Below are positions 1-5,230 of a stretch of 8,960 nt of DNA, one piece after another. The DNA comes from Pseudomonadota bacterium (GTDB taxonomy: Bacteria > Pseudomonadota > Alphaproteobacteria > Paracaedibacterales > CAIULA01): contig JAJZHT010000040.1 of NCBI GenBank assembly GCA_021804455.1, positions 1-8,960 on the forward strand, given 5' to 3'. A program made the translations under genes and the position numbers. How positions within the stretch are numbered: the stretch's first letter is position 1; the number at the start of each line of letters is the position of its first letter. Below the pieces are notes generated by a model, which searched no databases, had not been told where the DNA came from, and saw only the letters and a program-made list of their open reading frames with translations.

Positions 1-360
1 TTGGTAGGGCGTAGTATTACTTTAGATACCACACAGGAAGTTTTGCGGGATCTGTTGCGTTCTAATGATCGCCGTTTGTCTGTTTAGGATATTCAAAAAC
101 GTGTTTGTGAGTTTTATAACGTTAAAATTTCGGATATGTTATCCAGCCGTCGGTTACAAAATATTGCACGTCCCCGACAGGTTGCGATGTATTTGTCTAA
201 AATCTTGACGACAAAATCTTTGCCTGAGATTGGCCGTAAGTTTAGTGGGCGGGATCATACAACCGTGTTGCATGCGGTTCGTAAAGTACAAGAAACGTGT
301 GCTGCTGATCAGGAATTTGCTAACGATGTTGACATTTTGCGTCGATCCTTAGAAAATTAA
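1..360 (+). pseudogene. dnaA: dnaA 3' end, replication initiator, interrupted by in-frame TAG
   Basis: DnaA is the AAA+ protein that binds DnaA boxes at oriC, melts the origin and recruits DnaB helicase. Frame 1 is open from base 1 and reads the end of domain III (SITLDTTQEVLRDLLR, then DRRLSV). It meets TAG at 85-87 and continues in the same frame with DIQKRVCEFYN, the basic loop RRLQNIARPRQVAMYLSK, and the DnaA signature GRDHTTVLHAVRKV, ending at TAA 358-360. Related proteins have an acidic or polar residue where the TAG stands, so one base change from GAG or CAG would explain it. The flanking residues are otherwise well conserved, with no frameshift or deletion. As written, the product would lack all of domain IV, the DNA-binding domain. 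It could be a true loss, a sequencing error or suppressed amber. The 5' part lies outside the window. Gene identity is very secure; its functional state is not. Confidence 0.9.
136..360 (+). CDS. Possible separate DnaA domain IV fragment
   Basis: The first ATG after the amber codon is at 136 and opens a 74-residue frame holding the basic loop, the helix-turn-helix and the GRDHTTVLHA signature of DnaA domain IV. An independently made domain IV can bind DnaA boxes in model bacteria, which is known of the family. This frame, however, begins inside the domain and lacks the leading helices (DIQKRVCEFYN and following). There is no Shine-Dalgarno sequence before the ATG; upstream is coding-type sequence (AAAATTTCGGAT). 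An automatic caller would list this as a short gene. I think it is more likely just the remainder of the interrupted dnaA. Confidence 0.35.
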   Translation: MLSSRRLQNIARPRQVAMYLSKILTTKSLPEIGRKFSGRDHTTVLHAVRKVQETCAADQEFANDVDILRRSLEN

Positions 361-361
361 A

Positions 362-370
362 TGTGGACAA
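362..370 (+). promoter_or_regulatory. DnaA-box-like nonamer
   Basis: TGTGGACAA, starting two bases after the dnaA stop, is the reverse complement of TTGTCCACA. It differs from the consensus TTWTNCACA at one position and equals a form used as a DnaA box in some high-GC bacteria. It is a single copy with no cluster nearby, so chance occurrence is quite possible. It could serve in autoregulation or titration. Confidence 0.2.
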
Positions 371-374
371 AAAG

Positions 375-400
375 ATGGGGAATCCATAAATATACCCCAT
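375..400 (+). terminator. Weak hairpin after dnaA
   Basis: ATGGGG (375-380) pairs with CCCCAT (395-400). Beyond one A-A mismatch, two further A-T pairs are possible inside, leaving an 8-base loop. GAAG and then five Ts (405-409) follow. The position just after dnaA fits a terminator, but the T-run is displaced and the stem is short, so efficiency is doubtful. Confidence 0.3.
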
Positions 401-473
401 GAAGTTTTTCCATCCTTAGAAGAGCTAAGTTCGTTACCCTTGTTAATATTCTTAGAGTATAGGACTGTTGCAT

Positions 474-554
474 ATGCATCATTTAGAAAAAAAGATTCCT
501 TGGTTTTTAATTGCTTATTATTATTGTGTGGTTGAGTATTGTACTGGCCTATGA
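474..554 (+). CDS. Tiny hydrophobic ORF (26 aa) coupled to the transporter gene
   Basis: ATG at 474 opens 26 codons ending at TGA 552-554. The ORF is preceded by TAGGA (460-464), a plausible ribosome site about nine bases before the ATG. The peptide has a short charged start (HHLEKK), then a hydrophobic, tyrosine-rich stretch, PWFLIAYYYCVVEYC, long enough for a short membrane segment. Its stop overlaps the ATG of the OPA transporter gene at 551 in the ATGA arrangement typical of translational coupling. I do not recognise a family. It may be a leader peptide that delivers ribosomes to a transporter start that has no clear ribosome site of its own, or a chance ORF. The overlap geometry is what argues for it. 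Confidence 0.4.
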   Translation: MHHLEKKIPWFLIAYYYCVVEYCTGL

Positions 555-1882
555 TGAATTCTGCTGTTTTGGCTCTTACTCAAAGTTCAGAGAAGTCTCC
601 CGAATCAAATCATAAGGGAGTCTATCGTTATTGGCGTATTCGTATTATGTATTCCATGATGGTTGGGTACGCGGCTTTTTATTTGGTGCGTCAAAATTTC
701 ACTATGGCAATTCCTTCCATTCAGTCTGAGTTGGGATATAGCAAAACCCAGATTGGTGCCATTATCACAGTGGCTGCGCTTGTTTACGGCCTGGGCAAAG
801 GAATTAGTGGCCTTTTAAGCGATCGCAGCAATGCACGTTATTTTATGGCTTTTGGCCTCTTAATGTCTTCCGTGATGAATCTATTTATGGGAATGAGTTC
901 CAGTCTAACATTTTTAATGATTTTATGGACTTTGAATTCAGGTTTCCAATCGATGGGATGGCCCCCTTGTGCCCGCTTATTAACCCATTGGTTTAGCCCC
1001 AGAGAAATCGCCACAAAGTGGGCTTTATGGAACACATCCCAACAAATTGGAGGAGGGCTGATTTTAGTCTTGGCTCCTTTATTAATTGAAGCCTGCGGAT
1101 GGCGCTCTATCTTTTATGTGCCTGGATTGATGGGGCTTGGATTGTCTTTATTCTTGTTTAATCGATTGCGCGATACACCTCAATCTTTAGGATTACCGCC
1201 GATAGAACAGCATCAAGGTTTGACTCAGTCTTCGGACGAGGAAGAACGTCATTTAACTTTAAAGCAAATCCTTTTCGACAAAGTGATCAAAAATAAACTG
1301 GTTTGGTATGTGTGTTTTGCGAATTTTTTTCTCTATATCGTACGGATGGCTGTTTTTAATTGGGCCCCTACCTTTTTAAGGGAGTTTAAGGGTAGCTCTT
1401 TGCATGTGGCGGGATGGCAAGCGGCTGCTTTTGACTTCGCTGGAATGTTTGGAGGTATTGTTGCAGGTTATTTATCTGATAGAATTTTTCGTGGGCATCG
1501 AGGTCAGGTTGGTGCTATTTTTATGGTTCTCTTGTGTTTGTGTGTTATCTTGCTTTGGAAATCACCCCTAGAATGGGTATGGCTACATTTTGTAGGCATG
1601 ATGGCAATTGGGTTCTTAGTATCAGGTCCCCAGATTCTAGTAGGGGTTGCTGCTACGGATTTTGCCTCTAAAAAAGCAGCTGGTGCGGCTTCTGGTTTGA
1701 CGGGGACATTTGGGTATCTGGGCACCGCTATTACCGGAATAGGAATTGGCTCGATTGTTGATTATTATGGCTGGGATTATGCCTTTTTATTGGTGGCAGT
1801 TTCAGCTTTGATGAGCGCTTTTTTCTTTGCTTTAACCTGGAACCAAAGGGCAAAAGTTTTGGAAGAAATTCACGAGGAATAG
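551..1882 (+). CDS. OPA-family sugar-phosphate:phosphate antiporter (MFS), UhpC/GlpT-like
   Basis: An inner-membrane major-facilitator transporter of the organophosphate:phosphate antiporter family, which exchanges phosphate for hexose phosphate or glycerol 3-phosphate. It has 443 residues, close to the family's usual 440-460, with a pattern of about 12 hydrophobic helices and a hydrophilic central loop (SSDEEERH). It carries the family N-terminus (YRYWRIRIMYSMMVGY) and GWPPCARLLTHW with WNTSQQIGGG, closest to UhpC-type members. LRDTPQSLGLPP precedes the central loop. Arg47 in TM1 (YLVRQNF), Lys83 (GLGKGISG) and Arg265 in TM7 (YIVRMAVFNWAP) match the phosphate-handling residues known from GlpT. 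I chose ATG 551 because it overlaps the stop of the upstream tiny ORF. TTG 539 and ATG 554 are alternatives, and none has a strong ribosome site. E. coli UhpC is a sensor, but no two-component genes are nearby, so transport is the better guess. The substrate is unproven. It ends in TAG. Confidence 0.9.
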   Translation: MMNSAVLALTQSSEKSPESNHKGVYRYWRIRIMYSMMVGYAAFYLVRQNFTMAIPSIQSELGYSKTQIGAIITVAALVYGLGKGISGLLSDRSNARYFMAFGLLMSSVMNLFMGMSSSLTFLMILWTLNSGFQSMGWPPCARLLTHWFSPREIATKWALWNTSQQIGGGLILVLAPLLIEACGWRSIFYVPGLMGLGLSLFLFNRLRDTPQSLGLPPIEQHQGLTQSSDEEERHLTLKQILFDKVIKNKLVWYVCFANFFLYIVRMAVFNWAPTFLREFKGSSLHVAGWQAAAFDFAGMFGGIVAGYLSDRIFRGHRGQVGAIFMVLLCLCVILLWKSPLEWVWLHFVGMMAIGFLVSGPQILVGVAATDFASKKAAGAASGLTGTFGYLGTAITGIGIGSIVDYYGWDYAFLLVAVSALMSAFFFALTWNQRAKVLEEIHEE

Positions 1883-1925
1883 CGACTTTTAACAGGAGTT
1901 CTAAAACTCTTTTGAAAGGGAGAGG

Positions 1926-2024
1926 ATGTCTAAGGATTTATTATTAATGGGGTGCCTCAGACGTTTTCTTTGGGTAGCAGGACCTTTGGCAGTATTATGG
2001 CTAGCCGTTTGGTGGGCGGTTTAA
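1926..2024 (+). CDS. Small membrane-type ORF (32 aa) directly upstream of znuC
   Basis: ATG 1926 to TAA 2022-2024, preceded by AAAGGGAGAGG, a purine-rich ribosome site very close to the ATG. The peptide starts MSKDLLLMGCLRR and continues as one membrane segment, FLWVAGPLAVLWLAVWWAV, running to the last residue, with positive charges on the expected cytoplasmic side. The znuC ATG lies four bases after its stop, so ribosomes could pass from one to the other. I recognise no family. It could be a small subunit or leader peptide of the metal transporter, a remnant of a signal sequence, or chance. The good ribosome site and tight spacing make it better supported than most ORFs of this size. Confidence 0.45.
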   Translation: MSKDLLLMGCLRRFLWVAGPLAVLWLAVWWAV

Positions 2025-2028
2025 AGGT

Positions 2029-2721
2029 ATGTTAACTTTTTCTAATCTTTCTCATATTTATCAACAAACTTACGCCTTGCAAAATATCTTCTTAACCCTT
2101 AAGAAACCTTCTTTTACGGCCCTTATAGGCCCCAATGGTGCAGGGAAAAGTACATTTTTAAAAATTATCGCTGGTTTATTAAAACCTAGTCATGGTTATT
2201 TTGAAATCAGTCCTGGTTTAACAGTTGCCTATCTTCCCCAACAAACCCATTTTGATCGGACTTTTCCTTTAACCGTTAAAGATGTGGTTGCTATGGGTTT
2301 ATGGTCTTCCTTAGGGGTGGTCGGTGAGTTAAGCGCTCACTATAATAAGCTTTTGGTTAATGCCATCGAGACTGTAGGGTTATCAGGGCTGGAAAATCGT
2401 AATCTGAACCAGCTAAGCGGGGGGCAATTTCAGCGTGCTCTGTTTGCCCGAATGATCTTGCAGGATGCGGATGTTTTATTATTGGATGAACCTTTTTCCG
2501 CCATCGATGAATCCACCACTGATGATTTGTTACACTTATTAACAGTGTGGCATCAACAAGGAAAAACAATTTTAGCAGTCATGCATAATATTGACCTTGT
2601 TCGGCATTTTTTCCCTCAAACTCTTATTTTAGCAAGGCAGGTCGTCGCCCATGGAGCAACGGACCGTGTTCTTAATCAGGAAAACATATTAAAGGCCTAC
2701 CGGTTGGTGGGAGCATTTTGA
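2029..2721 (+). CDS. znuC: Zn/Mn-type ABC transporter ATPase, ZnuC-like
   Basis: The ATP-hydrolysing subunit of a metal ABC importer, on the cytoplasmic face of the inner membrane. All the ATPase motifs are in order over 230 residues: Walker A GPNGAGKST (34-42), Q-loop in YLPQQ (68-72), ABC signature LSGGQFQR (129-136), Walker B VLLLDEP (149-155), D-loop SAID (157-160) and H-loop His186 in VMHN. Length and the pairing with an ABC-3 family permease place it with ZnuC/MntB/SitB proteins. The metal (zinc, manganese or iron) cannot be told from the ATPase alone, so the symbol is a best guess. The start follows GGTGGGCGG (2011-2019) at about nine bases and lies just after a small ORF. Its TGA overlaps the permease ATG by one base (TGATG), indicating a coupled operon. 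No periplasmic binding protein gene is beside it. Confidence 0.87.
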   Translation: MLTFSNLSHIYQQTYALQNIFLTLKKPSFTALIGPNGAGKSTFLKIIAGLLKPSHGYFEISPGLTVAYLPQQTHFDRTFPLTVKDVVAMGLWSSLGVVGELSAHYNKLLVNAIETVGLSGLENRNLNQLSGGQFQRALFARMILQDADVLLLDEPFSAIDESTTDDLLHLLTVWHQQGKTILAVMHNIDLVRHFFPQTLILARQVVAHGATDRVLNQENILKAYRLVGAF

Positions 2722-3548
2722 TGGAAAATCTTTATCAGGGATTGATAAGCCCCTTTGTGGATTATTTGTTTATGAGACGGGCTTTGGTTGCCTGTTTGGC
2801 AATTGTTTTATCCAGCGCCCCTTTGGGGGTTTTATTGATGCAAAGACGGTTAAGCTTGGTAGGAGAGGCTTTGTCCCATGGGACTTTGCCAGGGATCGCC
2901 CTTGCTTACTTGGTGGGTGGGATATGGCTGCCTGGTCTAACTTTGGGGGGAGCAATAGCAGGTTTATTGATAGCCGTTCTCAGCCATTTTATTGCCCAAA
3001 AGACAGTTTTGCAAGAAGATGCAAGTTTTAGTGGACTTTATATGATCTTTTTGGCTTTAGGGGTTTTGATTTTATCCCTCAAGGAGGGGTCAATCCGTTT
3101 GGTTCATTTGCTGTTTGGCAATGTATTGGCTGTTGATACTTCTTCTTTATTATTTATGGCGGTGGTTTCAAGCCTAACCCTTTTGGTTTTGGTTCTTCTT
3201 TATCGACCTCTTATCTATGAATGTTTTGATCCTTGTTTTATGCGATCTTTGGGAGTATCGTCAGCGGTTTATAACGCTGTCTTTTTAACATTGGTGGTCA
3301 TTAATTTAGTGGCCGCTTATCAAGCCTTGGGAACACTGATGGCTTTGGGGATTATGATGATACCTGCGGTTACAGCTCGTTTATTATCGCAACGTTTAAC
3401 AAATATTTTCTTAATCAGTATTGGGTTGTCGCTTTTGGCCAGTTATTGCGGATTAATTTTATCCTATTATTTCAATTGGCCTTCTGGACCCACGATTATC
3501 CTGTCAGCAGGTTTTTTTTATGGTCTTGCAATTTTAAAAACTTTGTAA
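2721..3548 (+). CDS. znuB: Zn/Mn-type ABC transporter permease, ZnuB-like (ABC-3 family)
   Basis: The inner-membrane channel subunit of a metal ABC importer, partner of the preceding ATPase. From ATG 2721 it has 275 residues, the usual size, and several hydrophobic helices covering most of the protein. ABC-3 family marks are visible: LMQRRLSLVGEALSHGTLPGIALAY near the N-terminus, where such proteins show RR-S-GDA-H-PG; the ALGTLMALGIMMIPAVTA stretch near residues 198-215; and the ending YYFNWPSGPTIIL. I chose ATG 2721 over TTG 2718 because GGTGGGAG (2706-2713) stands about seven bases before it and because it gives a one-base overlap with znuC. The operon has no visible znuA, so the binding protein must be encoded elsewhere or supplied by another system. 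No strong terminator follows. The specific metal is not determinable from the sequence. Confidence 0.87.
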   Translation: MENLYQGLISPFVDYLFMRRALVACLAIVLSSAPLGVLLMQRRLSLVGEALSHGTLPGIALAYLVGGIWLPGLTLGGAIAGLLIAVLSHFIAQKTVLQEDASFSGLYMIFLALGVLILSLKEGSIRLVHLLFGNVLAVDTSSLLFMAVVSSLTLLVLVLLYRPLIYECFDPCFMRSLGVSSAVYNAVFLTLVVINLVAAYQALGTLMALGIMMIPAVTARLLSQRLTNIFLISIGLSLLASYCGLILSYYFNWPSGPTIILSAGFFYGLAILKTL

Positions 3549-3720
3549 CCTTGGGCATAGGGTATCTGTTCCCTCGATAAGGAGGATTATTTTTAATAGG
3601 GGCCTGATGAACGTTCTAAAGAGCATACCCTGTAGTTTACGTACCTGTAAAAAACTTCAAAAATTAACGTTTTGGTAAGGATTTTGGGGGTATGATAAGA
3701 AAGAACCTAGGTGATAGAGA

Positions 3721-3838
3721 GCCCCTTTTTGAAGCAAGACAAAGGGTAGTAAGAAAACCTTTGCCCACCGTTTTTGTAAGGTGGTGGGTGTAGCCCCCCT
3801 CCCGTTTAGGGAGGCAGTGGGCGGGGGGTGGCAAAAAA
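3721..3838. repeat. GC-rich cluster of competing palindromes, REP-like
   Basis: In otherwise AT-rich DNA, this segment holds at least four overlapping inverted repeats. CCCTTT (3723-3728) pairs with AAAGGG (3741-3746). CAAAGG (3740-3745) pairs with CCTTTG (3758-3763). CCCACC (3764-3769) pairs with GGTGGG (3783-3788). CCTCCC (3798-3803) pairs with GGGAGG (3809-3814) around the loop GTTTA. An outer stem can also form between TTTGCC-C-ACC (3760-3769) and GGTGGCAAA (3827-3835) with one bulged C. Several of these exclude each other. The base composition contrast and stacked palindromes resemble REP-type intergenic repeats. A structured RNA is the alternative. Only one copy is visible here. Confidence 0.5.
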
Positions 3839-3843
3839 TGAAA

Positions 3844-3879
3844 TTAACTTTTTATTAATCTTGGTTAAGAAAAAGTTAA
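3844..3879. promoter_or_regulatory. AT-rich dyad with two CtrA-type boxes
   Basis: TTAACTTTTT (3844-3853) and AAAAAGTTAA (3870-3879) are perfect inverted arms. Inside, TTAA (3855-3858) and TTAA (3865-3868) continue the symmetry around TCTTGG. This makes two exact TTAA-N7-TTAA boxes, 3844-3858 and 3865-3879, the consensus of the alphaproteobacterial cell-cycle regulator CtrA, arranged head to head. In Caulobacter, CtrA sites regulate promoters and block the replication origin. CtrA binding here is inference, since ctrA is not in the window. The stem is too AT-rich for an ordinary terminator. Confidence 0.4.
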
Positions 3880-3977
3880 CATTCAGGGTGAATGCATCTC
3901 ATTTTAAAGTCTAGGTTTTCTGAGGGTACGGGGAAGTAATTTTCCGAAGTTTTCAATCATCGAGGCCTTTAAAAACC

Positions 3978-4000
3978 AAAGTTTTCCTTGTCAAAACTTT
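3978..4000. repeat. Perfect 8-bp inverted repeat
   Basis: AAAGTTTT (3978-3985) and AAAACTTT (3993-4000) are exact inverted copies around CCTTGTC. The element could be a protein-binding dyad or a small AT-rich hairpin. It lies inside the minus-strand reading frame described separately, and no run of T follows that would make it a terminator. Confidence 0.35.
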
Positions 4001-4087
4001 ATTGCCTCTTAATCCCGAAATTAACCGTATTGCACTCAAACCCAAGTCCATAAGTCTGAAGTCATCGGAATGGAGACACTCACGAAA

Positions 4088-4122
4088 AGTAATTGCGATT
4101 ACTATCTGAAATTTGATATTAT
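4088..4122 (+). promoter_or_regulatory. Candidate sigma-70 promoter with palindromic operator
   Basis: TTGCGA (4093-4098) and TATTAT (4117-4122), 18 bases apart, fit a housekeeping promoter reading toward the lipoprotein gene and would give a leader of about 110 bases. A 6-bp-arm palindrome, AGTAAT-TGCG-ATTACT (4088-4103), covers the -35 hexamer, where a repressor dimer could block polymerase. The regulator is unknown. The -35 matches only four of six consensus bases. Confidence 0.35.
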
Positions 4123-4186
4123 AAACGGTGTTTCGTTTTTAAGGGATTAAAACTGATGAACAAAGCCTTTTTAACCTGTTTTTGTT

Positions 4187-4205
4187 AGGGGATCTTTTTA
4201 CCCCT
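4187..4205 (+). other. Small hairpin in the leader of the lipoprotein gene
   Basis: AGGGG (4187-4191) pairs with CCCCT (4201-4205) around a 9-base loop, ATCTTTTTA, some 37 bases before the GTG start. It could be a weak attenuator or mRNA-stabilising structure. With only five pairs and no long T-run it may have no role. Confidence 0.2.
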
Positions 4206-4242
4206 TTGTAAAAATTGATTGTAAAAGGTTAAGAGGTTTATC

Positions 4243-5214
4243 GTGGTTATCAAAAAAATCCTAATAAGTATTCTTGGACTCATTTTATTGGGCTGCGCTT
4301 GGCATTTTATGTTTCGTTCTGCTAAGGCGCCCCAGAATCAAAAAACACTTGTTGTTGTTTCTCAAATCATTGACCATAATACCCTCAATACAGTCTATCA
4401 AGGACTTCGTGATGGACTGGCAAAAAATGGGTATACCGATGGGCATAATATTCAGATGATGTATGAAAACGCTCATGGAAATTACACCCTGTCTAAACAA
4501 ATTGCGGATAAATTTATCGCGCTAAAACCCACCGTCATGGTTGGGCTATCAACCCAATCAGCACAAAGTTTTTTAAACGCCAGTCTCACCCAAAATATCC
4601 CCTTGGTTTTTTCAGCGGTAACCGATCCTGTAGCGGCTAAATTATCAGGCCCTTTTGTAACAGGGGTCAGTGATTTTATGCCAGCCGAGCCTCAAATAGA
4701 TTTATTTCTTAAGATCCTTCCTTCTCTTAAAAAGTTAGGGGTTCTTTACAACCCTAGTGAGATTAATTCTGTAAGTTTCATAGAGAAATTTGAGGTTATA
4801 GCTCGTGCAAAAGGAATTGAACTGGTACGCGCCCCCCTTCTTTCAACAGCAGAGGCCACTGCGGCGACGGCCAGCTTGATTGATAAAGTTGATGCCTTTT
4901 ATTTTCCAAATGATAATACCGCTATGGCGGCTGTTAAGGCGATCGTAGCCGTAGGACTCAAACATCATCGTCCTGTTTTTGCCAACGATACAGCCTCGGT
5001 TGAACAGGGGGCTGTCGCTGCTGTTGCCTATGATCGTTATGAAATGGGGCAAATCACAGCCAAACTGGTCGTTGAAATCCTAAGAGGTAAGAATCCCAGC
5101 GATTTACCCGTGATTTATGATGCGGCCACCCAAGTCGTTGTTAACAGTTCCAGCCTTCAGACTTTGGGGCTTGCGTTACCAAAAAATCTAAAGAACCCTG
5201 TATTGGTCCCTTAA
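4243..5214 (+). CDS. ABC transporter substrate-binding lipoprotein (ABC_sub_bind/TrpX-like)
   Basis: A 323-residue periplasmic binding protein anchored to a membrane by lipid. The signal sequence MVIKKILISILGLILLGCAW has two Lys, a hydrophobic core and a lipobox LLGC, so Cys18 would be acylated after cleavage. The mature part has the two-lobe pattern of the PF04392-type family: TLVVVSQIIDHNTLN, GLRDGLAKNGYTDGHN, ALKPTVMVGLSTQSAQ, IPLVFSAVTDPVAAKL, KKLGVLYNPSE, and the late PVFANDTASVEQGAVAAVAYDR. Some relatives (TrpX) bind aromatic amino acids; the ligand here is unknown. The GTG start is supported by AAGAGG (4231-4236), six bases upstream. Such genes usually sit with a permease and an ATPase, but here the gene stands alone between a long gap and a terminator, so its partners must lie elsewhere. 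It is not a ZnuA-type metal-binding protein, so it probably does not serve the upstream metal transporter. Confidence 0.85.
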   Translation: MVIKKILISILGLILLGCAWHFMFRSAKAPQNQKTLVVVSQIIDHNTLNTVYQGLRDGLAKNGYTDGHNIQMMYENAHGNYTLSKQIADKFIALKPTVMVGLSTQSAQSFLNASLTQNIPLVFSAVTDPVAAKLSGPFVTGVSDFMPAEPQIDLFLKILPSLKKLGVLYNPSEINSVSFIEKFEVIARAKGIELVRAPLLSTAEATAATASLIDKVDAFYFPNDNTAMAAVKAIVAVGLKHHRPVFANDTASVEQGAVAAVAYDRYEMGQITAKLVVEILRGKNPSDLPVIYDAATQVVVNSSSLQTLGLALPKNLKNPVLVP

Positions 5215-5230
5215 TGTTTTAACTGTAAAC

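Larger units (their letters stand above)
3904..4138 (-). pseudogene. Broken protein-like reading frame on the minus strand
   Basis: On the minus strand, codons are open from 4138 down to TGA at 3953-3955. The frame contains FRECLHSDDFRL followed by ATG (4049-4051) and MDLGLSAIRLISGLRGNK, then VLTRKTLVFKGLDD. From that ATG the ORF is only 32 residues. A single-frame shift near 3965 lets the reading continue as ASMIENFGKLLPRTLRKPRL to TAA at 3904-3906. The composition looks protein-like, but there is no clear ribosome site and the stretch overlaps the predicted promoter of the lipoprotein gene. It may be a degraded gene, part of an interspersed repeat that happens to be open, or chance. I do not recognise the family. 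Confidence 0.25.
3549..4242. other. 694-base structured gap without a convincing gene
   Basis: This stretch separates znuB from the lipoprotein gene. Bases 3549-3720 hold only a possible long-range stem, ATAGGGTAT (3557-3565) with ATACCCTGT (3625-3633, one G-T pair), and a near-CtrA box, TTAA-N7-GTAA (3664-3678). The rest contains GC-rich hairpins, an AT-rich dyad, inverted repeats, a broken minus-strand reading frame and a promoter, each listed separately. I saw no DnaA boxes, tRNA, 4.5S, 6S or RNase P RNA signature. The density of repeats suggests an interspersed element or a regulatory or replication-related locus rather than plain spacer. Confidence 0.6.

Noticed and set aside
85..87. TAG read as a sense codon through genetic code reassignment
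   Set aside because: The OPA transporter and dnaG both end naturally with TAG at the expected family length, so a general change of meaning is not supported.
440..525. Promoter before the OPA transporter
   Set aside because: TTGTTA (440-445) with TATAGG (458-463) and TTGGTT (500-505) with TATTAT (519-524) have spacers of 12 and 13 bases, too short for a sigma-70 promoter.
1894..1911. Terminator between the OPA gene and the small ORF before znuC
   Set aside because: AGGAGTT/AACTCTT makes seven pairs including a G-T, with a short T-run. It is AT-rich and weak, so read-through into znuCB cannot be excluded.
3572..3594. Terminator after znuB
   Set aside because: CCTC/GAGG gives only four pairs, and although five Ts follow, the stem is too weak to claim.
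3700..3840. Known structured RNA (4.5S, 6S, RNase P, tmRNA, common riboswitches)
   Set aside because: None of the conserved cores I know, such as the GGAA-loop domain of 4.5S RNA or the RNase P GAGGAAAGTCC core, is present.
3549..4242. Chromosomal replication origin
   Set aside because: There is AT-richness and CtrA-type boxes, but I find no cluster of DnaA boxes (TTWTNCACA on either strand). The evidence is too thin to call oriC.
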